A DNA stretch of 5,200 bases from Nitrospira sp. (GTDB lineage Bacteria; Nitrospirota; Thermodesulfovibrionia; Thermodesulfovibrionales; SM23-35). The position numbers and the translations under genes are program-made. The stretch lies in contig VGWY01000180.1 in the NCBI GenBank assembly GCA_016873575.1, forward strand, positions 1 through 5,200. The letters run 5' to 3'. Shown one piece after another: positions 1 through 4,028 of this stretch (positions are counted from its first letter, which is position 1; each line of letters begins with the position of its first letter). The notes under the pieces are model-generated. The model had not been told where the DNA came from. It did no database searches and worked only from the letters and a program-made list of their open reading frames with translations.

Positions 1-1
1 C

Positions 2-451
2 AGAACGGTTTGCAGCAATGGTCTCTACACTGGGCAGGCAACCTTGATATATAAGAAGATTCACGTCGGAGAGATTCCAGTGAGTCTTATGATTCGTCAG
101 GTATTAGACACTTACAAAAGCAACAACTTTGAATTTTGGAAGACCTTAAGAGAAAAACCTCTGACTCAACATCAAGAGTTAGATATTCTCGGAGGTTGGG
201 ATGCTTATGAGGTCGACGAGAAGACCCCGCCAGACGAAGGCAACTACGCTTTGAATAATCGCATTCGTCAACAGGCAGAGCATTTAGTCCTTCGCCCAAA
301 CAATTCAGACAATCAGGCGAATGGATGGGGATTATTCAACCAGATGAACAGAGCAATTAGTTTCGTGCTCCCGAAGTCTGCAGTCAATAAACACATCCTC
401 GGAGACCAGAGGGCAGAGAATTATCTCAAAGAGGTTCTTAATATAAATTAA
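2..451 (+). CDS. C-terminal part of a DUF932-like phage/plasmid protein (5' end outside window)
   Basis: The frame is open from the left edge, so this is the last 149 residues of a longer protein. A TTG at 44 is an unlikely start because the reading continues upstream and no ribosome site precedes it. Early residues contain CSNGL followed by a short strand and K-I-H-V-G-E, then a helix (IRQVLDTY). This order resembles my memory of DUF932 proteins (phage/plasmid-like, including the YfjQ/YafZ type), where an 'NGL' motif, an 'H-x-G' and a helix follow each other. Near the end, NGWGLFNQMNRAIS resembles the 'DLW/Y-N' helix of the same family. DUF932 proteins are common on phages, plasmids and genomic islands; their biochemical role is not established. 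The next gene starts 13 bases after the stop, so the two are probably co-transcribed. I am fairly sure that the gene is real, moderately sure of the family. A profile search would settle it. Confidence 0.75.
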   Translation, partial: RTVCSNGLYTGQATLIYKKIHVGEIPVSLMIRQVLDTYKSNNFEFWKTLREKPLTQHQELDILGGWDAYEVDEKTPPDEGNYALNNRIRQQAEHLVLRPNNSDNQANGWGLFNQMNRAISFVLPKSAVNKHILGDQRAENYLKEVLNIN

Positions 452-464
452 GGAAGGAGGAGCA

Positions 465-662
465 ATGAAGAAAACTAAAATGTTCCCGATGCGATTGACC
501 CAGACACAATTTAAACAGGCAAAATCAACAGCAAGGAGGCGGCAGGAATCTGTCGCTTCCTTAATTAGATTCTTATTAAAGAAAGCATACGAGAGTCATT
601 CTACCAACTGGGAGAAAATAGATTCTCTAATCGATAAACAAAGAGAGGAGGGGCAATGTTAA
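465..662 (+). CDS. Ribbon-helix-helix (Arc/MetJ/CopG-type) small DNA-binding protein
   Basis: The gene encodes 65 residues with a very basic N-terminal half. The layout fits the ribbon-helix-helix fold: a short strand (residues 6-11, MFPMRL), helix 1 (about 13-26), a turn, and helix 2 (about 28-43) carrying SVASLIRFLLKKAYE, which matches the usual 'S-x-x-LIR-x-x-L' pattern. A charged C-terminal tail (about 46-65) may be helical. Proteins of this family dimerise and bind DNA operators through the strand pair, often repressing their own operon or acting as antitoxins. No toxin partner is recognisable beside it, so a phage regulator is the simpler reading. The start has an excellent ribosome site (AAGGAGGAG, 5-7 bases before ATG). 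The stop overlaps the start of the next gene by 7 bases. Confidence 0.82.
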   Translation: MKKTKMFPMRLTQTQFKQAKSTARRRQESVASLIRFLLKKAYESHSTNWEKIDSLIDKQREEGQC

Positions 663-865
663 ATAGAGATTACGATATCCAGAAAGCACGTCACGACTAC
701 GAGGAGAGTATCAAGGGCAGGAAGTGTGAATACTGCGGGGAGCAGGCAACTGAATTAGTCAAGAACGTGCAGATTGAAGAAGGAACATACGGAAATGTTT
801 GGATGTGTGACCGTCACGCTGAAGATTATTATGAAGGCGACGGAGACTTTGCTCCAGAATATTAG
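656..865 (+). CDS. Small C-x2-C / C-x2-H metal-binding protein, unknown function
   Basis: This 69-residue protein has a charged, probably helical N-terminus (1-20), then CEYCG (Cys24, Cys27) and, after a predicted beta-rich stretch, CDRH (Cys50, His53). Two such pairs separated by about 22 residues are what a single structural zinc site needs. The tail is acidic and rich in Tyr, Asp and Glu. The start is well supported by GAGGAGGGGCA directly upstream, inside the end of the preceding gene, so the two are likely translationally coupled. No enzyme motif is present. Small treble-clef or zinc-ribbon proteins of this kind are common in phage early regions and usually bind nucleic acid or protein; that role is inference here. 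Confidence 0.8.
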   Translation: MLNRDYDIQKARHDYEESIKGRKCEYCGEQATELVKNVQIEEGTYGNVWMCDRHAEDYYEGDGDFAPEY

Positions 866-880
866 AAGGAGGCGAGAGCA

Positions 881-1126
881 ATGACAAAAGATGATTTTTT
901 AAACTATCATCAAGACCCAGAGCCAGAGTCAGAACCGCAGCAACACGAACCGACGGCAGACTGGGAAGACATAGCAAGGTTATGGAACAACATCGTCAAG
1001 TTACCCATCGAGGCACGGAATGACATCCTGTATTATGCATTCGGAGAATTTCAACGCACAATGACTAAAGGGCAGTTTGAGAAGATTACAAAAGAACTTG
1101 AGAAGATAAAACAACGCTATGTTTAA
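881..1126 (+). CDS. Small acidic helical protein, unknown function; last gene of the + strand block
   Basis: The gene encodes 81 residues. The first 28 are polar and disordered-looking, rich in Glu, Pro and Gln. From about residue 27 on (DWEDIARLWNNIVKLPIEAR) the sequence is amphipathic and helical, and it ends in a charged helix (EKITKELEKIKQRYV). No cysteine cluster, membrane segment or catalytic motif is visible and I do not recognise the family. The start follows a strong ribosome site (GAAGGAGGCGAG). The stop at 1124-1126 lies only 4 bases before a strong terminator, confirming that this is the last gene of its transcript. Confidence 0.8.
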   Translation: MTKDDFLNYHQDPEPESEPQQHEPTADWEDIARLWNNIVKLPIEARNDILYYAFGEFQRTMTKGQFEKITKELEKIKQRYV

Positions 1127-1130
1127 GCAC

Positions 1131-1170
1131 AAAGACCAGAGTCAATACTTATGACTCTGGTCTTTTTTTT
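1131..1170 (+). terminator. Intrinsic (Rho-independent) terminator of the + strand block
   Basis: The arms 1131-1144 (AAAGACCAGAGTCA) and 1152-1165 are perfectly complementary over 14 bp with a 7-base loop (1145-1151). The 3' arm runs into eight consecutive T (1163-1170). This is a textbook terminator for rightward transcription. Read leftward, the hairpin is the same but is followed by only three T before GTGC, so it would end leftward transcripts less efficiently. It may still be the only stop signal for the converging - strand genes, which end at 1205. Confidence 0.95.
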
Positions 1171-1204
1171 GTCTCTGGGGTCATCCTACGCAAGATTTTT
1201 ATGC

Positions 1205-1492
1205 TTAAAGTATATTCTCGCCCCGTAAGATTCTTTTTTTTGCTTTGACAACCTGCAATTGAATTTCCCTTATGCTGACATTCATCTGCTTCGCAATCTC
1301 TTTGTTACTCATTCCCTGAATCTTAAAATCAACAACCATCTTCATTCTCGGAGGCATCGCATCGAAGACGGAGAGAAAGTTTTCCATTTCTTTCAGACCA
1401 ACATCCCAGTCATCCTTCTCCACGAATTGATAAACACTCGAATGAATTTTATCTATGCAATTGTGATTACAAAAAGAAGAGGTATTGCCCAT
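1205..1492 (-). CDS. Sigma-70 region 4-like / LuxR-type helix-turn-helix protein
   Basis: The gene encodes 95 residues. Residues 46-89 read like sigma factor region 4: MPPRMKMVVDFKIQGMSNKE followed by IAKQMNVS and IREIQLQVVKAKKRIL. This gives the 'LPPRQ' entry helix, the '(E/Q)G-x-S-x-KEIA' first helix of the helix-turn-helix, the turn around N71, and a recognition helix ending in the typical A-K-K-R-I-L. The N-terminal 45 residues have Cys8, His10 and Cys12 plus an acidic helix, and no region 2, so it cannot replace a complete sigma factor. Likely roles are a phage transcription regulator or a partner of host RNA polymerase. The start has AAAGGAG about 10 bases upstream. The ribosome site and start lie between the arms of an 11-bp inverted repeat. 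It is the last gene of the leftward run and faces the + strand terminator. Confidence 0.85.
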   Translation of the reverse strand: MGNTSSFCNHNCIDKIHSSVYQFVEKDDWDVGLKEMENFLSVFDAMPPRMKMVVDFKIQGMSNKEIAKQMNVSIREIQLQVVKAKKRILRGENIL

Positions 1493-1528
1493 CGATAGAG
1501 ACTCCTTTCAATTTTAAGCAATACCTCT
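1478..1528 (-). promoter_or_regulatory. 11-bp inverted repeat enclosing the ribosome site and start codon of the sigma-like gene
   Basis: Positions 1478-1488 (AGAGGTATTGC) and 1518-1528 (GCAATACCTCT) are perfect reverse complements with a 29-base spacer. In the leftward transcript the spacer holds the AAAGGAG ribosome site and the ATG (1490-1492), and the 3' arm overlaps codons 2-5. The hairpin could present or restrict ribosome access, or the two half-sites in DNA could be an operator for the helix-turn-helix protein encoded just downstream. The repeat is direct observation; its function is inferred. Confidence 0.5.
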
Positions 1529-1536
1529 CCCAGTCA

Positions 1537-1549
1537 GGTCTCGGAGACC
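1537..1549. promoter_or_regulatory. Short perfect palindrome, possible operator half-sites
   Basis: GGTCTC and GAGACC flank a single central G (1543). The palindrome lies in the gap between the 54-residue gene and the sigma-like gene, next to the 11-bp inverted repeat. It suits a dimeric DNA-binding protein, but a 6-bp arm can occur by chance. I find no convincing -35/-10 pair in this gap. Confidence 0.3.
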
Positions 1550-1568
1550 CTCTGGTTAAGTCAGTATT

Positions 1569-1733
1569 TTATTTTGTTATTTTTATGTTCTCAAGATTTA
1601 TCTTTTCAATCAAGACTACTGTGCCGTCAGCCCACTTAACGAATGCTTCTCCGTGTACGGTTGCCTCGACCAGCTTGTCTAAAATTTCATAACGGTTTTT
1701 AAGTCTTAATAAGTCTTTTTCAGAATTCTCCAT
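1569..1733 (-). CDS. 54-residue hypothetical protein
   Basis: This small open frame was found by reading the reverse strand. It starts MENSEKDLLRLKNRYEILDK, continues LVEATVHGEAFVKWADGTVV and ends in a Lys-rich tail. The N-terminal third is a charged helix. The rest has alternating hydrophobic residues with a turn at W-A-D-G-T, suggesting a small beta unit. No motif is recognised. The ribosome site is weak (no AGGAGG within 15 bases). The ATG lies 23 bases after the stop of the 46-residue membrane protein, and the gene fills an otherwise empty gap. Codon pattern and protein-like composition favour a real gene, but the weak initiation signal lowers certainty. Confidence 0.65.
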   Translation of the reverse strand: MENSEKDLLRLKNRYEILDKLVEATVHGEAFVKWADGTVVLIEKINLENIKITK

Positions 1734-1756
1734 TGTAAGCCATAAGCCACGTTAAA

Positions 1757-1897
1757 CTATTTCATTAACAATATGCCAATAGACAAAATAATTGCCCCAA
1801 TCCAATAAGTCGCTTTCGCCCACGCTCCCTCAACAAAACAAAGAAGAGCAAGTACTGAATAGAAACCAATGAGAATTTTCTGTATACTGGCACTCAT
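1757..1897 (-). CDS. 46-residue two-helix membrane protein, possible holin-like
   Basis: The reading frame encodes a protein with two hydrophobic segments, residues about 6-22 (QKILIGFYSVLALLCF) and about 31-45 (YWIGAIILSIGILL), separated by a short polar turn (EGAWAKAT), and ending in a single Lys. Two short membrane helices with a tight turn are compatible with a small phage holin or antiholin or any other small membrane peptide; the sequence alone cannot choose. Its ATG lies 6 bases after the stop of the 157-residue membrane protein, so the two are probably translated together and may act together at the inner membrane. It has only a weak ribosome site, so coupling to the upstream gene is likely. 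Confidence 0.72.
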   Translation of the reverse strand: MSASIQKILIGFYSVLALLCFVEGAWAKATYWIGAIILSIGILLMK

Positions 1898-1903
1898 CAC
1901 CCA

Positions 1904-2377
1904 TCACATCATCCACGGTATCCACAGCGTCGTGGAAAGAGCAATTATAGATTCCTCATAAGGAGCTTTCAGGGGTACACCCTTAACCTTAATCATTTGC
2001 AGACCAGCCAATGTTGCAAAAGGAATTGACAAAAGATGTATCCCCAAAAGCACCCAACTGGCAGAAGTTATTCCAACCAGTAGTCCTGCTGCTGTGTATG
2101 CGATTGCACAAATAAGTCTCGTAAGCCACGGAACAAATATTTTACCCAATCTGCTATTATCACCATAACCGAGATGATAACTGCCAGACAAAAGCACATA
2201 AAGTACAACACCAATAAACCAACGAGACGCAATCCCTCCGTAGACCGCCACAAAGAGCGGAGCAATGAATCTACGCAACCATTTGTCATTCCTACCTCCT
2301 AACCAGTAAAACGTCATTCCCAACAACACCACAAAAACTTTTATGGTGGCATCCCAACCCTGTAAATATTCATTCAT
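1904..2377 (-). CDS. Multi-pass integral membrane protein, unknown function (157 residues)
   Basis: I see four to six hydrophobic segments: residues about 11-28, 38-64 (long, possibly two), 80-103, 105-127 and 143-157. Basic clusters such as RNDKWLRR (29-36) lie between them and set the topology by the positive-inside rule. A conserved-looking loop, PLKAPYEES (135-143), comes before the last segment. No transporter or enzyme signature is recognised. It sits directly upstream of a 46-residue two-helix membrane protein, a layout seen in phage lysis or superinfection-exclusion modules, but no endolysin is nearby, so that remains a guess. Its ATG overlaps the TGA of the preceding CPWCG gene by 4 bases (ATGA), and a purine-rich tract (about 2379-2403) supplies the ribosome site. 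Confidence 0.85.
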   Translation of the reverse strand: MNEYLQGWDATIKVFVVLLGMTFYWLGGRNDKWLRRFIAPLFVAVYGGIASRWFIGVVLYVLLSGSYHLGYGDNSRLGKIFVPWLTRLICAIAYTAAGLLVGITSASWVLLGIHLLSIPFATLAGLQMIKVKGVPLKAPYEESIIALSTTLWIPWMM

Positions 2378-2571
2378 TCTTCCCTTCCCTCCCTTCCTTT
2401 CTCCATCGCCTCTTTGATTGCAATAGACTTACCACACCAAGGACAGAAATTAAATATCTTGCCTTGATAACCACCCAATCCGTGAATAGTAGAAAGAGTA
2501 AACCCTGAATTAAGTTTTGCTATATTCTCTTGCCAATCTTTACAATTACACTCTCTCACTTTCTCGTTCAT
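2374..2571 (-). CDS. Small zinc-ribbon protein with CxC and CPWCG motifs
   Basis: The gene encodes 65 residues. Cys8 and Cys10 (CNC) and Cys43 and Cys46 (CPWCG) form two pairs suited to one zinc ion, separated by a region with a Gly-rich turn (GLGGYQG). The C-terminal EKGREGREE is encoded by a nearly pure purine tract that also serves as ribosome site for the next gene. CPWCGK after an N-FC strand is typical of zinc ribbons in small phage proteins. It overlaps its neighbours on both sides by 4 bases (ATGA at 2568-2571 and 2374-2377). The ribosome site AAAGGA lies in the class 2 junction cassette. No partner can be named. Confidence 0.83.
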   Translation of the reverse strand: MNEKVRECNCKDWQENIAKLNSGFTLSTIHGLGGYQGKIFNFCPWCGKSIAIKEAMEKGREGREE

Positions 2572-2590
2572 AGTGTCCTTTCTTTAGGGG
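2566..2590 (-). repeat. Class 2 junction cassette, copy 1
   Basis: Read leftward, CCCC-TAAAGAAAGGA with ACACTATGAAC. The 19-mer AAGAAAGGACACTATGAAC is identical to that at 3472-3490, and the 15-mer covering AAAGAAAGGA with the C run (2576-2590) is identical to 2925-2939. It supplies the end of the 61-residue gene and the ribosome site and start of the CPWCG gene. Confidence 0.8.
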
Positions 2591-2753
2591 GTTCATCTGG
2601 CTTGTCAGAAGTTTCGGCAAAGGAGATGAGGGTTTGGAGGGCTTCTCTATCTTTTAAATCTTCTGGGTTTGATGAGATAGGTATAATAATATCGTCTTTG
2701 AATTTTAACATATCCTTTACTCTTTTTATTGCCTTTTTCAATTTCTCGTTCAT
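2568..2753 (-). CDS. 61-residue charged protein, unknown function
   Basis: It begins MNEKLKKAIKRVKDML, a strongly basic amphipathic helix, followed by a short hydrophobic stretch (DDIIIPI), an acidic helix and a Pro/Glu-rich tail ending DEPPKERTL. The tail is encoded by the class 2 junction cassette, so its last residues may simply reflect the ribosome site of the next gene. ATG overlaps the previous stop (ATGA, 2750-2753) and is preceded by AAGGAGAAG. No family is recognised. The first four residues (MNEK) are identical to those of the next gene, a sign of repeated initiation sequence. Confidence 0.78.
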   Translation of the reverse strand: MNEKLKKAIKRVKDMLKFKDDIIIPISSNPEDLKDREALQTLISFAETSDKPDEPPKERTL

Positions 2754-2920
2754 TTCTTCTCCTTGGGTAAAATTACATAATCAGAGAATTTTTCTATTTT
2801 TATAATTGTAGTGTGAGGGTATCGTTCTAAAAATAGTTTCTCTGCTTCTGCCATACTTTCTGCGACTACACAACTTGTTTGGCTATAATTAAATGGGGTT
2901 AAAACTGTATAAACTTTCAT
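2750..2920 (-). CDS. 56-residue hypothetical protein, possible small alpha/beta fold
   Basis: This frame encodes MKVYTVLTPFNYSQTSCVVA, then ESMAEAEKLFLERYPHTTI, then IKIEKFSDYVILPKEKK. The pattern is beta strand, beta strand, helix (AESMAEAEKLFLERYP), beta strand: a compact fold common in small phage proteins. The 'AESMAEAEKLFLERYP' segment resembles the helix seen in many short proteins in which a residue array 'A-x-E-A-E-x-x-F' follows a 'V-V-A' strand. Function is unknown. A good ribosome site (AAAGAAAGGAAG) from a class 2 cassette precedes the ATG, and the stop overlaps the next start by 4 bases. Confidence 0.8.
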   Translation of the reverse strand: MKVYTVLTPFNYSQTSCVVAESMAEAEKLFLERYPHTTIIKIEKFSDYVILPKEKK

Positions 2921-2939
2921 TTCTTCCTTTCTTTAGGGG
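2914..2939 (-). repeat. Class 2 junction cassette, copy 2
   Basis: Read leftward it has CCCCTAAAGAAAGGA followed by AGAAATGAAAG. It shares 15 identical bases (2925-2939) with copy 1 and provides the ribosome site of the 56-residue gene. It also marks the left edge of the structured island. Confidence 0.7.
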
Positions 2940-3055
2940 TTGAGGGCAGGATTTTTACCTACTGGCTGATTAAGAGGTTTGGGCATTATATCCTTGCTTA
3001 AGGGTTTTAGACCCCATTCCCAATGCGTTTGCTACAGAACGCCACCTCAACCCTT
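2933..3055 (-). other. Gene-poor structured island, possible RNA or element remnant, with tiny low-confidence frames
   Basis: This is the only break in the leftward run without a convincing gene. A 9-bp inverted repeat bounds it: GGGTTGAGG at 2937-2945 and CCTCAACCC at 3045-3053. G+C is roughly half, clearly above its A/T-rich flanks. Internally, the reverse strand holds a 5-bp hairpin (GCGTT...AACGC, about 3027-3044) and a GGGT...ACCC arm. Two tiny frames exist: 2933-2986 (MPKPLNQPVGKNPALNP, preceded by AAGGATATA), and 2970-3050 from a TTG with the helix-turn-helix-like text WRSVANALGMGSKTL. A third frame reads VEVAFCSKRIGNGV. Options are a small RNA, a decayed gene, or the end of an IS200/IS605-type element (tnpB tail plus guide-RNA scaffold); the last is a weak impression. 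Confidence 0.35.
2970..3050 (-). pseudogene. Possible remnant of a small helix-turn-helix gene
   Basis: Reading in the same frame past the stop of the 71-residue gene gives KDKGLRWRSVANALGMGSK and then TLKQGYNAQTS before a TAA. 'W-R-x-VA-x-ALG-M-x-x-K-TL-x-x-x-YN' looks like the helix-turn-helix of small DNA-binding proteins. Only a TTG (3048-3050) could start it, about 5 bases after AAAGGATAAAGG. Deleting one A in the ATGAAAGGATAA at 3055-3066 would put an ATG in frame. It may be a decayed gene, or coincidence inside a structured region; other frames across it are equally open. Confidence 0.2.
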
Positions 3056-3067
3056 TATCCTTTCATT
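3055..3067 (-). repeat. Class 1 junction cassette, copy 1 (13-mer, orphan copy)
   Basis: The + strand reads TTATCCTTTCATT; read leftward, AATGAAAGGATAA combines a stop/start overlap and the ribosome site AAAGGA. Identical 13-mers lie at 3665-3677, 4016-4028 and 4429-4441. In the other three an ATG follows within a few bases. Here only a TTG does, making this copy an orphan next to the structured island. Confidence 0.85.
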
Positions 3068-3278
3068 TATTCTTTAACTTTTCTTCTAATTGTTCACAAA
3101 CTAATCCTGCTATTTCATAACCTGCTTGTTTTAAACGCTGATTTAGTTGGTCTATTGTTAATTCTGCTACTTTATTTTGAACTGGCATTAAAGGTTTTAA
3201 TTCTACTTGAACATTTAAATAAAGATTACACATTACAATTTCTACTTGATTTTCAACAGGTATTTTTAAACTTATCAT
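3063..3278 (-). CDS. 71-residue hypothetical protein (start set by a strong ribosome site)
   Basis: The frame is open to an ATG at 3323, but the better start is the ATG at 3276-3278: AGGAGGAGAG stands immediately upstream, and the longer form would overlap most of the end of the 51-residue gene. The protein starts MISLKIPVENQVEIVMCNLY, alternating strand-like segments up to about residue 33, followed by a helical C-terminal half (LTIDQLNQRLKQAGYEIAGL and CEQLEEKLKNK). The single cysteines at 17 and 61 do not form a metal site. No family is recognised. After its TGA comes AAAGGATAA, the class 1 cassette, but no ordinary gene follows it. Confidence 0.82.
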   Translation of the reverse strand: MISLKIPVENQVEIVMCNLYLNVQVELKPLMPVQNKVAELTIDQLNQRLKQAGYEIAGLVCEQLEEKLKNK

Positions 3279-3288
3279 CTCTCCTCCT
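3279..3288 (-). promoter_or_regulatory. Strong Shine-Dalgarno that decides the start at 3278
   Basis: The reverse strand reads AGGAGGAGAG directly before the ATG at 3278. It overlaps the TAG stop (3287-3289) of the upstream 51-residue gene, so ribosomes finishing that gene can re-initiate here. No comparable site stands before the alternative ATG at 3323. Confidence 0.75.
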
Positions 3289-3442
3289 ATCCTTGCAACC
3301 ATTTCCAAAAACATATCCACCATATTTTAAGTAAATCCCAACGAGATAAATCATAAAGTATGTATTTTTCAGAACCATCTGTCTCAATCCCATCTATTAA
3401 ATAATAATAACCACCGCTTTCTTTGATATGGGGATTATTCAT
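3287..3442 (-). CDS. 51-residue peptide with Trp-rich hydrophobic C-terminus, possible membrane peptide
   Basis: The frame reads MNNPHIKESGGYYYLIDGIE, then TDGSEKYILYDLSRWDLL, then KIWWICFWKWLQG. The first 30 residues are polar with a Tyr cluster. The last 20 form a hydrophobic, aromatic helix with five Trp and one Cys, which could insert into or lie on a membrane. The ATG overlaps the TGA of the zinc-ribbon gene (ATGA, 3439-3442) and is preceded by GGAGGAGAG. The stop overlaps the ribosome site of the next gene. I recognise no family. The tight fit between neighbours is the main support that it is translated. Confidence 0.72.
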   Translation of the reverse strand: MNNPHIKESGGYYYLIDGIETDGSEKYILYDLSRWDLLKIWWICFWKWLQG

Positions 3443-3663
3443 CTCTCCTCCAAAAGATTATTTTGTTTAGGGTTCATAGTGTCCTTTCTTGGGGGGGGGT
3501 TCTCTTCTTTCCAACCACACCAAGCACATTGACCACTTGCGACCGCTGGTGCCCAATTCTCTCGTCCTTGTTCTTTATCGCCACAAGCAAAACATCTGAC
3601 TAAAAATAATTTGCCATCTTTACGAAAATTTGGGCGTTGGTCTTGGTTTATTTTCCCTTTCAT
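3439..3663 (-). CDS. Small zinc-ribbon protein with a poly-C tract shifting its C-terminal frame
   Basis: The gene encodes 74 residues as read. Cys24/Cys27 (CFACG) and Cys45/Cys48 (CAWCGW) form a compact four-cysteine zinc ribbon with 17 residues between pairs; the N-terminus is basic (MKGKINQDQRPNFRKDGK). Such ribbons bind nucleic acid or act as structural adaptors. After the ribbon comes a run of nine C (3491-3499), and the frame then crosses a ribosome site and an in-frame ATG (3475-3477), ending MNPKQNNLLEER. With eight C the protein would end EENPPQERTL and stop at a TGA overlapping that ATG, matching the end of the 61-residue gene (DEPPKERTL). The natural C-terminus is therefore uncertain. 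The start has AAAGGATAAT upstream from a class 1 cassette. Confidence 0.83.
   Translation of the reverse strand: MKGKINQDQRPNFRKDGKLFLVRCFACGDKEQGRENWAPAVASGQCAWCGWKEENPPPRKDTMNPKQNNLLEER
3472..3499 (-). repeat. Class 2 junction cassette, copy 3, with nine-C run
   Basis: The 19-mer at 3472-3490 is identical to 2566-2584. It is preceded, read leftward, by a nine-C homopolymer (3491-3499) where copies 1 and 2 have four or five C followed by TA. The start codon at 3475-3477 is in frame with the zinc-ribbon gene instead of beginning a separate one. Confidence 0.8.
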
Positions 3664-3664
3664 A

Positions 3665-3677
3665 TTATCCTTTCATT
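3665..3677 (-). repeat. Class 1 junction cassette, copy 2
   Basis: The same 13-mer sits between the 112-residue gene and the zinc-ribbon gene. It carries the end of one gene, the AAAGGA ribosome site, and leads into ATG at 3663. Confidence 0.85.
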
Positions 3678-4011
3678 CTCTACAATCATCGTAGATTTCT
3701 ATTTCTAATAAATTATAATTGCCACTTTCTAAAACCAATGCTCCGTATTTTTCTGCGAATTTAATTAAGTCTTTAAAATCTTCTAATTCTATTACCCACG
3801 CTGTATCTTCTTGGTCTCTACAAATATTCCCATTTTTTAAAACCCTATGATTTTTGCCCTGACTTCTCCATAAACCTTCATCTTTCGAAAAGTGTTCATC
3901 AAACTCTTTTTCGCTACAACTTCTTTGTTGTAGATATAACACATCTTCCATTTTGGCTTCTTCACAGGGTTTTTCTTTCCATAAACTTGTTCTACTAATT
4001 ACAAATTTCAT
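3673..4011 (-). CDS. 112-residue conserved-looking phage protein, unknown function
   Basis: The protein starts MKFVISRTSLWKEKPCEEAK. The centre (about residues 36-66) reads EFDEHFSKDEGLWRSQGKNH and RVLKNGNICRD, followed by an acidic alpha/beta segment (WVIELEDFKDLIKFAEKYGA) and a strand ending EIEIYDDCRE. The mix of a basic 'GLWRSQGKNHR' loop with a strand-helix-strand end and a terminal 'IYDD-x-RE' gives me the impression of a protein family seen in phages and uncultured microbes, but I cannot name it and no function is known to me. Length and even codon use argue for a solid gene. It is flanked on both sides by class 1 junction cassettes. Cysteines at 16, 32, 64 and 110 do not form obvious metal pairs. 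Confidence 0.88.
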   Translation of the reverse strand: MKFVISRTSLWKEKPCEEAKMEDVLYLQQRSCSEKEFDEHFSKDEGLWRSQGKNHRVLKNGNICRDQEDTAWVIELEDFKDLIKFAEKYGALVLESGNYNLLEIEIYDDCRE

Positions 4012-4015
4012 TATC

Positions 4016-4028
4016 TTATCCTTTCATT
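4016..4028 (-). repeat. Class 1 junction cassette, copy 3
   Basis: The same 13-mer sits between the Cys-rich gene and the 112-residue gene; AAAGGATAAGATA leads into ATG at 4011. Confidence 0.85.

Noticed and set aside
465..865. Toxin-antitoxin pair of the ribbon-helix-helix protein with the next gene
   Set aside because: The order (antitoxin then small gene) would fit, but the second protein has a zinc-ligand pattern and no known toxin motif such as RelE, MazF or PIN.
1259..1498. 79-residue + strand frame opposite the sigma-like gene
   Set aside because: The opposite strand encodes a recognisable region-4 helix-turn-helix with a ribosome site; this frame has neither.
2068..2289. 73-residue - strand frame inside the membrane-protein gene
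   Set aside because: It is another frame of the same strand within the 157-residue gene and has no start signal; the longer frame has regular membrane segments and coupled starts.
2978..3015. Promoter with TATAAT at about 2984-2990 on the - strand
   Set aside because: TATAAT is present, but the hexamer 17 bases upstream (GGTCTA) does not resemble TTGACA, and in an A/T-rich operon the match can be chance.
2955..3053. tRNA gene in the structured island
   Set aside because: No cloverleaf could be formed: no matching 7-bp acceptor arms, no GTTC-A-A T-loop and no CCA end.
3279..3323. Upstream extension of the 71-residue protein to an ATG at 3323
   Set aside because: It would overlap the end of the 51-residue gene by 37 bases and has no ribosome site, whereas the ATG at 3278 has AGGAGGAGAG immediately before it.
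3023..3334. Leucine-rich 103-residue frame on the + strand that looks like a membrane protein
   Set aside because: It lies antisense to the 71-residue gene, which has an excellent ribosome site and fits the run of - strand genes. Its Leu-rich text is the complement of Lys/Glu/Gln-rich coding sequence.
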